Shown one piece after another: positions 11,606-23,359 of a DNA stretch of 64,000 bases. Numbering within the stretch: position 1 is the stretch's first letter; the number at the start of each line of letters is the position of its first letter. The DNA is from Inia geoffrensis. Taxonomy: Eukaryota; Chordata; Mammalia; Artiodactyla; Iniidae. Where the stretch lies: contig CM070900.1 in the NCBI GenBank assembly GCA_036417435.1, forward strand, positions 29,923,496-29,987,495, in the 5' to 3' direction. The notes beneath the pieces are model-generated. The model did not search any database and had not been told where the DNA came from. It was given only the letters and a program-made list of their open reading frames with translations. The position numbers were made by a program, and so were the translations under genes.

Positions 11606-13170
11606 AGACTTGCAGTCCTGAGCCAAGTTATTGGCAAAGTAGCAGATAACAATGACAAGCTGTTGGAAGAACGGAGAGACAGTGTTTCCATGCTGTGTTG
11701 CATTCATCTAAGAGATTCTGACATGAATTCTCCTTGTGGGCAGTAGGGAAAAAGGCAAAGCAATTGTGTTCAATAATAATAGTGATAAAGTTAGCTTCAT
11801 AAAAAACCTAATAAATTCCAATATGGGGTCCTTAAGCAGTAAGAGATATGACTGATGAAATGAACCTGTTAAAATACTGCCGACCACCCCTATAGTTTGG
11901 TGACTTTGTTTACGAAGTAGGAAGAATGAGACTACGTCAATGAATGAAAAATAAAACCTACATTTCTTGGGAAGGAGGCATCTGTCTTTTTCTATTTGTA
12001 AATGCTGACGAGCAGAGTTTAAGGAGGGCTAATGTCACCCATTCATCTTAATTAAAGAGTTAATTGCTCGTATATCCTGATTTAGTTAGCTGAGCCTGGT
12101 AGCGTGGGAAGCCTTTCCCTCTATGTATTTTATTGACCAATGTAATGACATCATCAGTAAGTCTCAGGATTTATTCATGCTTCAGCCTATCCTTATAATG
12201 TTAATAGCCTTGTACATGATAAAACTTTCAAGAGGAAAGGAGTCCTTGCGCCTGGCACAGAATACAAAAAGGACAACGGCTGCTAAATGCCTGGCTTCAG
12301 CCGTCACTGAAGCATTCCCACAAAGTCTAGAGTCACAAAAATAGTAAAAAGTCATTTTAAATGCTAGTTTTCATAAAATGTTTGCATGTGGAATCATGTG
12401 GCAGGTTTTTACAGTTGCACATTAAATATCTGAAAGTTATCAGTTTCTATGCTACCTAACCATAGGCAGGCAAGGATGGAGTAAGGTCCTGCTGTTAGCA
12501 GGGTTAAGACAGTTGCTTTGGAGTGAGAACTGTTAAAGAGTATCTTTAAAACACACATGCTCACACACATTCAGAAAAAAATCGAGACCAAATAATGACC
12601 CATAACTTGGATGAAGGGATTCCTAAAAACAAGGTTTTCCAACCTGGAAAACAGAATTTGTCCTCAAAATTCTCTCCCATTTCTAATCATATAAATAACA
12701 TGTTTAGATCAACTAAAAGGCTACAGTGGATACATGACTAATTTTAGACTCATACCCTTTGCTAATTCATTTGAAAAAATGGAAAAAGAGGCAAAAATCA
12801 AAGAACAGCAGGGAAAAAGTACTATCTTGAGGGCATACAGAAGCAAAAACACAGAAATGATGTTCAGAGTTAATGGGCCTTTTTGTGACTCTTTTCACAG
12901 CAGTCCTAGTTAAAGTTAATTAAAGTTAGTGCCTTGCTTCTACAACCGAAACTGGTTCAAGAATCATACCCTGTTTCTGAGCTGCTGATTACATATTAAA
13001 TGTCAAATTATGGCCAAGGTAAATACACTGTGGTTATATTAAGAAAAATGAATAATTACACAAGGTTAAAAGGCAGAAGTTTTAAACGTGTGTGTGTCAT
13101 GTGTGTGTGTATAGGTATACAGCATTAGTTATAACTATATAATAATAACATACAATATAATATACATAGT
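11606..13170. other. Unassigned stretch
   Basis: No gene and no confidently named repeat. Short simple stretches only, for example around 13090-13110, where TG repeats occur. Confidence 0.5.
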
Positions 13171-13174
13171 ATAG

Positions 13175-13375
13175 TTCTTTCTTACAGGCTGACACATCCC
13201 AATAGCCTTAGATTATGTAATTAATCTGCTCCTCAGTTTTCACATCTGTAAAATGGCGACAATTACAGTATTTCTCCCACGGAGTTATTGCGAGGGTGAA
13301 ATGAGTTAATGTCTATAACACTTAGAACACTGCCTGGTGTGTGTTAAGCACCACAAAGGTGTGAACCCGTAATTA
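13175..13375 (+). repeat. MIR remnant
   Basis: The sense-strand blocks 'ctcagttttcacatctgtaa', 'aatggcgacaattacag', 'gtgaaatgagttaatgtcta' and 'acactgcctggtgtg' follow the MIR order. Confidence 0.8.
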
Positions 13376-13564
13376 TTCTTATGAGTAAGTCTGTCCTTTT
13401 AAGATCATGATTCATTAGCGTCTCCTTAATGTACAGTTTGACTTTGAGCTTTAGAAAATTCATTTCTCCATTCTGTCTTAAAGTTTTAATTGTTTTTTAT
13501 ACGTAAGAAAAACTAATTTTGTTGCAATTATATACAGCAGCATCTATGTACAGAGAGGCAACAC

Positions 13565-13800
13565 TGGGTTGCAGTTAAGATTCAAGGCTCTGAAGGGAAG
13601 CAAACCTGGGCTCATACCCACTTCCTACCTCTTTGTAGCTCTGTGACCTTGAGAAACAGGCCTAACATATCTAAGCTTTGAGTTTCTTTTTTATTAAATG
13701 AGGATAAACGTAAGATACTCCTATAGTACTTGTGAAGATTACAGAATACAATGGTTGTAAAATCATAAAACCATTATCTCACACATAATAATGATAGCAT
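13565..13800 (+). repeat. MIR remnant
   Basis: 'gtagctctgtgaccttgaga' (MIR core 'agctgtgtgaccttgggc'), followed by 'attaaatgaggataaacg' and 'ttgtgaagattac'. It is a second sense-oriented MIR close to the preceding one. Confidence 0.75.
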
Positions 13801-14654
13801 TTCTATTTCTTCTCCTTTTAATTATGAGAACAATGGTGATATGTAAGAGAAAAAATCAAAAAAGACATACTGTTGAATATTAATAGTTGTTGTCCCTGGA
13901 AGTCAGATAATGAGTCATTTTCCCCTTGGTTTTCCACATTGCTCTTTTTCCCACAGTGAGCATGGTGGAGGTAAGTGACGAGAGTGTGCTGGAAACCAAG
14001 TGGTACAGTTCAGAGGAAGGAGACCCTATTTCCAGTTGTGGGTGATTAACTCAAAGTTACTGGACAGATAGGGATTCTCTAGGTGGAAATGGAGGGGAGT
14101 TATTTCAGATAAAGGGGATTGGGCCAAGTTTCCAACATGGAAGCACAGTCTGTAATACGGAAAAATGAACAACCCTAATGTGATATTCCTGAGGATCCGT
14201 GGAAGGACAAAAGATGAGGCTGAACAACTGGGTAAGAGATTAAAGAACTTGAAACTTATTCTGTAGTTAGTAAATGGCCACTTAAGTGGGTGAGAAAGGG
14301 GACAGTAGAGTCCCAAATTAAGCAGTGCTTAGATCTGAAAGCAACGTGTAGGGCAAAAATCAGAGATAGGCGAAATTTGGCATAAAAATCATTTTAAATC
14401 TCTCATAACCTATAGCATGGAGGAGATGTATCTCATATGATGGTTATGTATACAACCCAGACAAAAGGTTTAGAACTACAGAGCTAGGCTAAGGAAGGAA
14501 CAAAAGAAAGTCTATGGGTAGGTATTTGCGGGCTTCCAAAATATTTCATCTTTAAGAGAAGTATTTAATGAATCCCTAGTAGTGAAAAGAAGTGGGAATT
14601 ATGTTGTGTTTCTGAGTCCCCACTGATTTTAGGCCATTCTATACTAATATTAAA

Positions 14655-14668
14655 CAGCTCTAATTTTT
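14655..14668. repeat. Target-site duplication, left copy
   Basis: CAGCTCTAATTTTT here is repeated exactly at 14868-14881 on the other side of the SINE. Confidence 0.9.
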
Positions 14669-14867
14669 TCTTTTTTGTGGTACGCGGGCCTCTCACTGTT
14701 GTGGCCTCTCCCGCTGTGGAGCACACGCTCCGGATGCTCAGGCTCAGTGGCCGTGGCTCACGGGCCCAGCCGCTCCGCGGCATGTGGGATCCTCCCGGAC
14801 CGGGGCACGAACCCGTGTCCCCCACATCGGCAGGCGGACTCCCAACCACTGAGCCACCAGGGAAGCC
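14669..14867 (-). mobile_element. CHR-type SINE, short form
   Basis: It is a reverse-complement copy: a T-rich head, then 'gcctctcactgttgtggcct', ending at 'gccaccagggaagcc'. Exact 14-bp target-site duplications flank it. A GCATGTGGGATCC block and the shortened body place it with the ~205-bp class. Confidence 0.95.
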
Positions 14868-15310
14868 CAGCTCTAATTTTTATACATGTTAATAGATTTG
14901 TTTGTGAAGTGCTTTATCTGAAAGCACTTACCAGTTTTACTGGTACCAAAGTAAGTGGGATATAAAATGCACATGTAAGATTGTCAGTTAAGGATCTAAA
15001 GTAGAAATCAAAAGGATTAGAAAACAAAGTCGCAGAGACTGATTCAATGATAGAGTCAAGGACGCCTTAAAGGACTTAGTAAGATATGAGACCACTGGCA
15101 CACATGATAAAATATAGTTAGGGGACTGCTTTAGGTGAGTGGCCAGAAAGGATGGAGATGTTCTGACTTGTTGACATTGAGGTGAGAAGATATATCAAGT
15201 ATCAGTCATCCAGGAGAACAACAATGCTCAAGAAGGACATTAGGATGGATGGTAAAGGTTTTGAACATAGATGGAGTTGACTGGGAAGACAATACTTTCA
15301 CAGTCAGAAT

Positions 15311-15880
15311 TTAGTTCTCTATTCATAAAACCTGACTTATGAGAATGGGATTCTTATTTGTGTCACGCTCTTAACTCCTCTAATTTTAACTAAAAATAAT
15401 GAGGCGGCCGTCTGCAGGGGGATTCTATAAGGACTAAGGAGTTGGGTCTTATCTTTAGCATTAACAACTCCATGAGGCTATGTAAACTCCTGATTCATTA
15501 GATTTCTTATACCAGTTCTTAAGGCGACTTAATAAAGGGTGTATTCAGACTTCCCTTTAATTATGACTTTCACTACTTTGTCATGATATAATCCAGAAAT
15601 AGTTAAACAGTTTTAAGCTTTTTCCCTTAAGGTAAAATCGGCTTTATACTTACAGCTATCAAATCATCTTTAGGTTGTTATGTATTTTTTTTTTCCTACT
15701 AGGACGAGTATATGTTCAAATTATAATTATAAAATAATGAACCCTTAATAGGAAGAAGACAGATGTTCTCCAACTGAAGTGATGGGAGAAAGGTCATGGC
15801 TACTTCTGGAAATGATTTCAAATTTAGAAAAGACTAGAAATGTTGACATTTTATACAAAATAATAATAACAATGGCTACA
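15311..15880. other. Unassigned stretch
   Basis: No gene or named repeat seen. Confidence 0.5.
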
Positions 15881-16125
15881 AGTTATTGAGCACCTTACAA
15901 TATGTTAGTCTCTGAATTAAAATGTTTATACATGGTATCACATTTCGTCTTCCAACTTTTCACAGAGCAGATACATATTACCCCAATTTTAAGAAAAAAG
16001 AGAAATTTGAAGTGAGAAATATAATTTGCCCAAAGGTCACACCCTTGGAAAAGTTGAAACCAGGATTCAAACTCATATCTGTTTAACTCTGAAGCTCAAC
16101 TCTGTCCACCACACCCAACTGGTGG
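15880..16125 (-). repeat. MIR remnant
   Basis: Antisense MIR order: 'agttattgagcaccttac', 'atgtttatacatggtatcac', 'tgcccaaaggtcacaccc', 'gaaaccaggattcaaact'. Nearly the whole family length is present. Confidence 0.85.
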
Positions 16126-16129
16126 CCCA

Positions 16130-16833
16130 ATTTTATCAACACTGTTCACTCAAGTTAAATATCCACTGCAAAATGTCTTTTGCTTGTAGTTGTTGTATTA
16201 TTTATTAAAACTTTAAATAACTCCAAGTGAAGTAATAACCCTGAAAAATATTTGCTGTAGACTGCCAAAACCACTTGAATAATAGTAAGTTTTCGTAAGA
16301 CTGAGTCTTATTTTGAGATATAGTTTCTTTTTGATAGAAGTATTTTTTTAATAAATGAAACTCTGGACTAGCATAGTATAAGAATGGAACCTCTTCCAAT
16401 ACTATCTATTTACTAATAAACGTGTGCAGAGAGCGGAACAGAGCAGAAAACTTATAATTCTTTGACTGTATCTGGTAGCAAAGACTTCTGATATTGTCAT
16501 GTAAAAAACTGAAGAATAAAACCTCCCAAGAAGCTGAAGGAGGAAAACAGGAAAAACTGAAAGACAGGTAGAGAACGGGCCATCAAGAACCTTAATAGCA
16601 CAGAACCATGGACACGAGAAAGAAAATAAAAATGGCTTAGAGAAAATGTTCAGGAGACTTCAGAGCAAAAAATAAAGATGTTAATCTCATGATAAACATA
16701 ACACTTTGAAGGAGGAAAAGCCGGCACAATCTCATTCCACCAAATTGAAATGATTCAGTCAGGAAAAATAAATTTTTTAAAGATTCAAAAGAAAAGGGAC
16801 CAGAGAAATAAAGTTAAAGACAATCCAATACAA
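16130..16833. other. Unassigned stretch
   Basis: A/T-rich sequence without recognisable gene or repeat. Confidence 0.5.
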
Positions 16834-16845
16834 AAATAAATGACA

Positions 16846-17053
16846 GGGCTTCCCTGGTGGCGCAGTGGTTGAGAGTCCACCTGCCGATGCAGGGGACGCA
16901 GGTTTGTGCCCTGGTCCAGGAAGATCCCATGTGCCGCGGAGCGGCTGGGCCCGTGAGCCATGGCCGCTGAGCCTGCACGTCCGGAGCCTGTGCTCCACAA
17001 CAGGAGAGGCCACAACAGTGAGAGGCCCGTGAACCACCCCCCTCCAAAAAAAT
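16846..17053 (+). mobile_element. CHR-type SINE, short form
   Basis: Head GGGCTTCCCTGGTGGCGCAG, body ending 'agtgagaggcccg', and an A-rich tail broken by C and T. The 12-bp duplication AAATAAATGACA at 16834-16845 is repeated exactly at 17054-17065. Confidence 0.95.
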
Positions 17054-17211
17054 AAATAAATGACAAACCAGGCAGAGAAATTTTGTATTGACAAGAGAGA
17101 TTGATTCTCCACATCAGAATGACAGAACCTGGGGAAAGAGAGAGGTTCCTTATTTCCAAATAAGAGTGATGGGGGGCGGCAATTAAGAAAAAAGTTAAAT
17201 AAAAATCAAGT

Positions 17212-17420
17212 CAGGCTTCCCTGGTGACGCACTGGTTGAGAGTCCGCCTGCCGATGCAGGGGACGTGGGTTCGTGCCCCGGTCCGGGAGGATCCCACATG
17301 CCATGGAGCGGCTGGGCCTCTGCGCCATGGCCGCTGAGCCTGCGTGTCCGGAGCCTGTGCTCCGCAATGGGAGAGGTCACAACAGTGAGAGACCCACGTA
17401 CCGCAAAAAAAAAAAAAAAA
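17212..17420 (+). mobile_element. CHR-type SINE, short form
   Basis: This second short copy lies only about 160 bp after the previous one and in the same orientation, with 'ggcttccctggtgacgcact' at the head and an A17-20 tail. The flanks show only a weak duplication: AAATCAAGT at 17203-17211 and AAATCAGGT at 17421-17429. Confidence 0.93.
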
Positions 17421-17429
17421 AAATCAGGT

Positions 17430-17900
17430 GAAAAGTGAAAAATACTAGAATCCAGAGCCATTCTGTGGCACTAGGGGAAAATGCTATCACAATTAGGATT
17501 TAAGTTGAGCAGAAATGCATAGAGAGGTACTCCTACATTGTCCAAAATACTGAACTTTACAATCAATAAATACAGGTGTTTAGTTCATTCATATATACTG
17601 GTATTGAAAGCAATCAATAACTGGTAAAAACCTTTGCAAAAGCATAGAGATATTGTCATTAGGATCGCAACTAGTTTTGCAAAACTTAGTTCACAGTGGT
17701 GGTGAGAGAGCTTGGACTTGCATTTAGCAGACTAGAAGCCAAATCTCAAGTCTGCTTTGAGAGATAGTCGAGCTGGGCCAGGTCATTTAGCTCCAGTTTT
17801 CCTTTCTCCTAAGCAGGAAAAAGCCATCAGCCCTGCTGACATCACCGTGTACTGAAAAGAATGCAAGGCTTCTTCCAAATGGCTGTACCTGCTTATTGCT
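17430..17900. other. Unassigned stretch
   Basis: No gene or named repeat seen. Confidence 0.5.
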
Positions 17901-17904
17901 TTGG

Positions 17905-18120
17905 AAAGGCAGTCTGGCAAAATAGGAAAAGTGTGGGCTGGGAATGAGACAAATCTGGATCAGAATCCAGATGCCGGTGCCCATCACTTGTGTGACCTAC
18001 CAGAACTAATTAACGCCCCTGACCCTCAGTTTCTTCATCTACAAAGTGAGAAGAGTAATGTATATTTCATAAAAATGGTGTGAGGATTAAATGAGCAAAT
18101 GCTCCGTCACATTCTAGGCT
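17905..18120 (+). repeat. MIR remnant
   Basis: 'gtgtgggctgggaatgagac', 'cacttgtgtgacctacc', 'cctcagtttcttcatctaca', then 'tgtgaggattaaatgagc': a nearly complete sense MIR. Confidence 0.88.
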
Positions 18121-18634
18121 TTGATCAAAAAGGATCCTTTTTTCCTTAACATCAAATATTATTATTACCATCACCATTCTTACTCTGTTCCTAAATCTGA
18201 TATGTTGATAACTTTCTTCTTTTAAACGGTTGGGCAATTCTTTTAAATGGTTGCCCCATTTCTTCATATGTAGCATTCACTCCTGTTTCTCTAGTTCTCA
18301 AAAAAAAAAAAAAAAATTCTGTAAGTGCCCCAATACCTTTTAAATAAATTATTTTTACTGTCAGAGACTTTCTCCTGATGCCAATAACCAGAGACTTTCT
18401 CCTGATGCCAACTAAAAACCTGGACCTACACACAAAAAAAAGAAACACAATGGCTCAGAGGTCAGATAAACTAGGCTTTTTCCAATATCCCCTCTGTTGT
18501 ACACATCCATTCATTCATATACAGATAATTTACATGTATCAACTATCAACTAGTATCTACTGGGCCCTCACTAACCCCCATGGAGATTTCATCCAGTCTC
18601 ATGGCTTTTTGATACAATTTTTATAGTAATGACA

Positions 18635-18636
<2 letters not shown>
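18121..18636. other. Unassigned stretch with two small duplications
   Basis: No gene seen. 'ttcttttaaacggttg' near 18219 recurs as 'ttcttttaaatggttg' about 22 bp later, and an A17 run starts at about 18300. Confidence 0.5.
18362..18411. repeat. 27-bp-period direct duplication
   Basis: A 23-base block starting 'cagagactttctcctgatgc' occurs at 18362-18384 and again, without mismatch, at 18389-18411. Confidence 0.92.

Positions 18637-18690
<54 letters not shown>
18637..18690. repeat. (AT)27 microsatellite
   Basis: Fifty-four bases of uninterrupted AT dinucleotide. Pure dinucleotide arrays of this length usually vary between individuals, and AT arrays can extrude cruciforms. Confidence 0.98.
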
Positions 18691-18694
<4 letters not shown>

Positions 18695-18714
18695 CAAGCT
18701 CCAACTCTGCCTTG

Positions 18715-19690
18715 GACTCCAAATGACTTGGATATCCAATCACCAGACTAATCAGTATCTCAGGAAGGATGTTTTACAGGCATCTCCAATTTAGCATGCC
18801 CAAAACCCAGCTCCAAATCTTTTCCCCAGAACTTGCAATAGACCAACTCACTGTTAAAAGGTACCTCCATCTTTCTAGTTGTTCAGGCCAAAATCCCTGA
18901 GGTCATCTTTGACTGGCCTTTGTCATTCACACCTCATATCTATGCTGTCAGATTTATCTCTAAAATATATCCAGAATCACACTACTCACCACCTTCACTA
19001 CCACCCACCCTCAGCTTAAGCCATATGTGATTATGCTTCCCTGCATTATTTTAAGACATTCCAAATATTCTCCCCGCTTCCATCCTTGACCTCTTTCAGT
19101 CTGTTCTCAGCGTGGCCATCTGTGATCATCTGATGAAAGGTAAGTCAGGCCACACCACGCCCTTTGTTCAAACTCCCCATTGGCTTCGCATTTCACTCAG
19201 AGTAAATTGTCTACAACGGCCTAGAGGTTTTTACCCTCCTCTTCCATGACCTGTCTGATCCAACATCATACTGTTCTCGGTCTCATTCACTCCTTTCCAG
19301 CCACTCTGGCCTCCTTGCTATATACTCAAGACACGTCAGGCCCATTTCCACCTCATACCTATGCGCTGGCTGTTCCCTCTGCCTATAACGTTCTTCCTTT
19401 CATCTGTCCTCATGGCTTCCTGCTTCGCCTCCTAAGGTCTTGGTTCAAACGTCACTTTCTCCACAAAAAGTCCCTGATCACTCCCTCCCTAGCCCCTTGT
19501 CCTGCTTTATAATTTTCCACAGTGCATTTTCTCCACTTAACATTTTATATATTTTACATAAGGTTTATGCCTACCATTTGCCTCCCTGCACTAGAATGTC
19601 AGCTCTTGGAGGACAGGTAGTGCTGTTTGTTTTTGTTCATTACCTCTTTAGGCCTGGCATATATTGGACATTTAATAAATATTTGTTGAA
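18715..19690 (+). repeat. L2 LINE remnant, long 3' portion
   Basis: The most complete L2 in the window. The sense strand runs from ORF-derived sequence ('aaactccccattggcttcgc', 'ggctgttccctctgcctata', 'tcaaacgtcactttctccac') to the 3' end ('atgtcagctcttggaggaca', 'gcctggcatatattgg', 'aataaatatttgttgaa'). These blocks are in L2 order. No intact reading frame remains. Confidence 0.85.
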
Positions 19691-19699
19691 TACATTTAG

Positions 19700-20395
19700 T
19701 GAATGTATCAGAATCTAGAGTACAATAATAAGATAAAGTCACAGCCCTCAAGGAGCTTAAATTCGAGGTCTGGGTGAGGGGGAGACAGTAAACAGGGATA
19801 TTTATATCCAACTTGGAAGGGGAAAAAGAGGCTTCTTAGAAGTAAATGTGCCTTTCCCCTACGGTCTCTACCCGGGCTGCAGTGTCCCCGCCAAGCTTTG
19901 GACACATGCAGAGGGGCCAGCTGTGGACTTTGGGCAGATGCAGCCCCAGGATGACTTGAAAGTAGGGCATCCTTGGCCCTCCTGAAGAAAGGAAATGAGT
20001 GGCAGGTGGACAGTCTGTGTATGGAATTATCATATGCCTTTACCTGAGTGAGAAACCTTCCTCCACTGGGACCTCAGACGTCTGACAGCCCTTTGTGACA
20101 CCAAGATAAGTAATGGTTGAAAGAAACTATTATCAATGAACTTTTGCATTGAAATTTTGGATTATATCTCAAATTTTAATCAGTAAAACAAAACCCCAGA
20201 GGAATAAATTCTGCAGCCCCCAAAGGAACACAAATGGTGGCTCAGTGCCTAGGAATTCATACAAAGGAAAACAACCTGGATCCCACTGAGGATATTACAT
20301 TTAGTCATCATGTCTCCTTAGGCTTCTCTTGGCTGTGACAGCTTAGACTTTCCTTGTTTTCGATGACCCCAAGTTTTGAAATAGTGGTTGAGGGA
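19700..20395. other. Unassigned stretch
   Basis: No gene. The part around 19735-19800 ('cagccctcaaggagcttaaa') resembles antisense L2, but is too short to call firmly. Confidence 0.45.
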
Positions 20396-20747
20396 CTTCC
20401 CTGGTGGCGCAGTGGTTAAGAATCTGCCTGCCAGTGCAGGGGACATGGGTTCGAGCCCTGGTCCGGGAAGATATGACATGCCGTAGAGCAACTAAGCTCG
20501 TGCGCCAAAACTACTGAGCCTGCACTCTAGAGCCCGCGAGCCACAACTACTGAGCCTGCGTGCCACAAGTACTGAAGCCCGCATGCCTAGAGCCTGTGCT
20601 CTGCAACAAGAGAAGCCACTGCAATGAGAAGCCCACGCACTACAACGAAGAGTAGCCCCCACTCACCACAACTAGAGAAAGCCCGCGCGCAGCCAACAAA
20701 GACCCAACTCAGCCAAAAATAAATTAATTAATTTAAAAAAAGAAAGA
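20396..20747 (+). mobile_element. CHR-type SINE, long form
   Basis: The same head as the short copies (GACTTCCCTGGTGGCGCAG, with B-box GGTTCGAGCCC) is followed by a longer body with three 'acta-ctgagcc / ctgaagcc' repeats, then 'caacaagagaagccactgca', 'gcgcgcagccaacaaag' and an A/T tail. The repeats and the 3' third are missing from the short form. No target-site duplication is visible. Confidence 0.95.
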
Positions 20748-20749
20748 AG

Positions 20750-20880
20750 TAAATGCATTGGCAAGTCACTTAAACACTCTGAATTTTACTTTCCTCATCT
20801 GGAAACTAGAGATAATCAATCTATCCCTAAGGATGAGAAGAATTAAATAAGACTGGGAATGTAACATCCCTGCCAGAAGA
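20750..20880 (+). repeat. MIR remnant, 3' half
   Basis: 'ggcaagtcacttaaacac', 'ttcctcatctggaaactaga', 'gaagaattaaataagac' fit the distal half of MIR. The 5' half is absent, and the SINE lies where it should be. Confidence 0.65.
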
Positions 20881-21478
20881 ACTGGTACCTCAAAGACATG
20901 CAAAATGTGTTCAGCTCCATTGCTACCTCCCTAAGGATTTTATACTTTCATCTAGTTCTATCTCTGCAGTTTTCTACCTCTCAGTTTTTATGTTAAATAT
21001 TGAAGGTAGTAAATGGCAGAACTCTACTGGCTACTATAGGTCCAAGTAAACAATCACATTTTATAGAATCTGTTCAAATATCACTGGTTGCATAATTGTC
21101 CTAATCATCTGATTACTGAAAATTAACCAGAATTAATGCAAAATGGTCAAGTAGTTAGCAATTTAGTTGCCTCAAAGATGTTATTAAAAGGATGTTAGCC
21201 GGACTGTCTCACTACTCTAAAACTCTCCACTGCAGTGGGCTCTAAAAAGCCCCTTCTGGGGAGCTCTTAGTGGAGGCCACTGGACATCTGCCTTCTGAAA
21301 TTATTATTAGCTTTGCACTCAGATGATATCAAAATCCAGGGAGTCCACCTGAGCTGTGGTTACTGCTGATACTAGGACTATTAACTTGGATATTCTTTTT
21401 CCTCTGTCCTATATATCTCCTCATAAAAGATTAGAGCTAAGACATCAGTGCCTCCTGATGCAATGAGTGTTTACATAC
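20881..21478. other. Unassigned stretch
   Basis: No gene or named repeat recognised. Confidence 0.5.
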
Positions 21479-21531
21479 CTACACACACACACACACACAC
21501 ACACATACACACACACACACACACACACATT
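21479..21531. repeat. (AC)n microsatellite
   Basis: An AC array of about 26 units with one internal T interruption ('acatacac') near its middle. Confidence 0.97.
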
Positions 21532-23105
21532 TAGCAAAGAGAACACAAACGTGCTACATCTATCAACTACTGTAACTGGATAATTGTATACAGTTAAATA
21601 AATATATAAATATGTGATAATGCTTACATCAAGTAAGTTATTTTGCGCTATCTTATGTATGTACAAATGTAAATTTAAGTGTTCTCTATATATTACTTAT
21701 ATAGTATATATTGGCTGTTTATGATAAAAGCACTTACGTATACCTTCAGTCATTCTATGAATATATGCTTAGAAATTTTCAAGACAAAAGGCTTAACAAT
21801 ACGTTAAATTAATTTCACTTCGATTTGCAAAAGATTTATCGAGTGCGTTTATGAATGTCCAATGAACTGGGAAAACAAGGAAGAATAGGAACTATCTCTA
21901 CTCAAGGAGGTTTATCAACTAGGACACCATAGACTAAAATTCACACCAGGTACGATAAAAAAAAACTGAAGAAATATGCATGACTATGAAGAATAAGAAG
22001 TGAAAATACAGGCAAAACTTAGGCATATTTTCAACATACTGATGCAATTTAATTAGGGAAAAATTCCACTTATACGTATTCATGTATACATTTAAATGCC
22101 ATATGGACTAAAGCATCATATTAAGACCCTCACATTTAGTTTTTAGAAGTTCCAGAATCAAGTATAGCGCTGTAATGTTTGAATCAAATATAGGACCCTT
22201 TGAAACTGAAGAAAGAAAGAAAAATAGAACCCTGAGCCCTCCTTGAGCTGCAACAGATGGTATCTACTCAAAAGGTAGGAAAAATTTGTTTTCTCTTCAC
22301 ATGGTTGACATGTGACAAAAGTGCTGAATGAGATCCTACAAAATAATTATCACTCAAGACCTCATTTTACTTCTAGAGGTATAGACTGCTTTGTTAATGC
22401 TTCATGTTTAGATCAGTGAGGCTGGTTTCCAGGAATTTTCCTTCTTTCACAATAGCCAAACTGATATGAAGGGTCAGAGCCTTGCAAAAAGTATTAATGT
22501 AGAAAAGAAAATCCATTAAGGTGAGGAAACTAACAAAACAGAATCTTATGCTTGGGGACAAGAATAATTTATTTGTGGATGTGGGACAATGAGTTATTTG
22601 GTCTTTCTTCGCAAATGAGATAACTGTCATATCCCATCATATCCCACTACCAAGAATTATATATAACAGCATTTGGTGAAATATGAAATGCTAAAAATAC
22701 ACTGAAAGGCTGGAGTCATCTTAATGGTTTATTATGATAGGTGTTCCTGGGTTTGAAATATCTTCTTTCAGAGAAGACAAATGGGGGCGACATTATTTTA
22801 GAAAGTCCACATCTTTTAAAAAGATGGATTAAAAGCTCTTTGAGACAGCTGTGCTGTTTTATTAGGAGAACAACATTTTCTTCCTAAATAGTCCCTGAGG
22901 GCAATTGCATGGAATAATCAGGGGACACTTTGGGCTCCATTCAAAACTGACGCTCAAGGAAATGCTGCAGAGGAGAAGATGGCAGGATAATCACTTTTCC
23001 TGCAAATGTAAATGTGTGAATAAGGGCAGTGAAGGAAATCAGACTTAAATCAGAGTAACAATGTCATAGTTTCAGTTGCAAAAGATGTCATCTTTTCTGT
23101 AGCAC
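21532..23105. other. Unassigned AT-rich stretch
   Basis: No gene, exon signature or confidently named repeat. Open frames are at chance level. Confidence 0.5.
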
Positions 23106-23109
23106 TGCT

Positions 23110-23320
23110 TCACTGTGGTTAACACCTGGGCTTTGAAGTCAGAGAACACTAAATTTGAGCACCTTCTCTGTTTCGCAGTCACCTGGGACCTTGGTGAAGT
23201 TCATCAAACTCGTCACCTCTATATCTTTCACTGTGAAATGGGGACAGTATTTTGTACCTCTCCTGGTGGTTATGAGGATTAAATGAGATAACGCAAGTAA
23301 TGGCCTTATCAAAGTGACTT
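23110..23320 (+). repeat. MIR remnant
   Basis: 'acacctgggctttgaagtca', 'gtcacctgggaccttgg', 'cactgtgaaatggggacag', 'ttatgaggattaaatgagat': a near-complete sense MIR. Confidence 0.88.
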
Positions 23321-23359
23321 TGCTTTGCAGAGGTGAACAAACCTGCTATTTTGTAAATG

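Larger units (their letters stand above)
13950..15310 (-). repeat. L2 LINE remnant, split by a SINE
   Basis: Purine-rich sequence resembles the L2 antisense strand: 'cttgaaacttattctgtag' followed by 'taaatggccac', and later 'ttgttgacattgaggtgag' followed by 'agtcatccagg'. The SINE at 14669-14867 interrupts it. Divergence is high and the limits are approximate. Confidence 0.5.

Noticed and set aside
20396..20480. tRNA gene suggested by A- and B-box-like sequence
   Set aside because: The tRNA-like head belongs to a SINE with body, tail and (in other copies) target duplications; no cloverleaf with acceptor pairing is expected.
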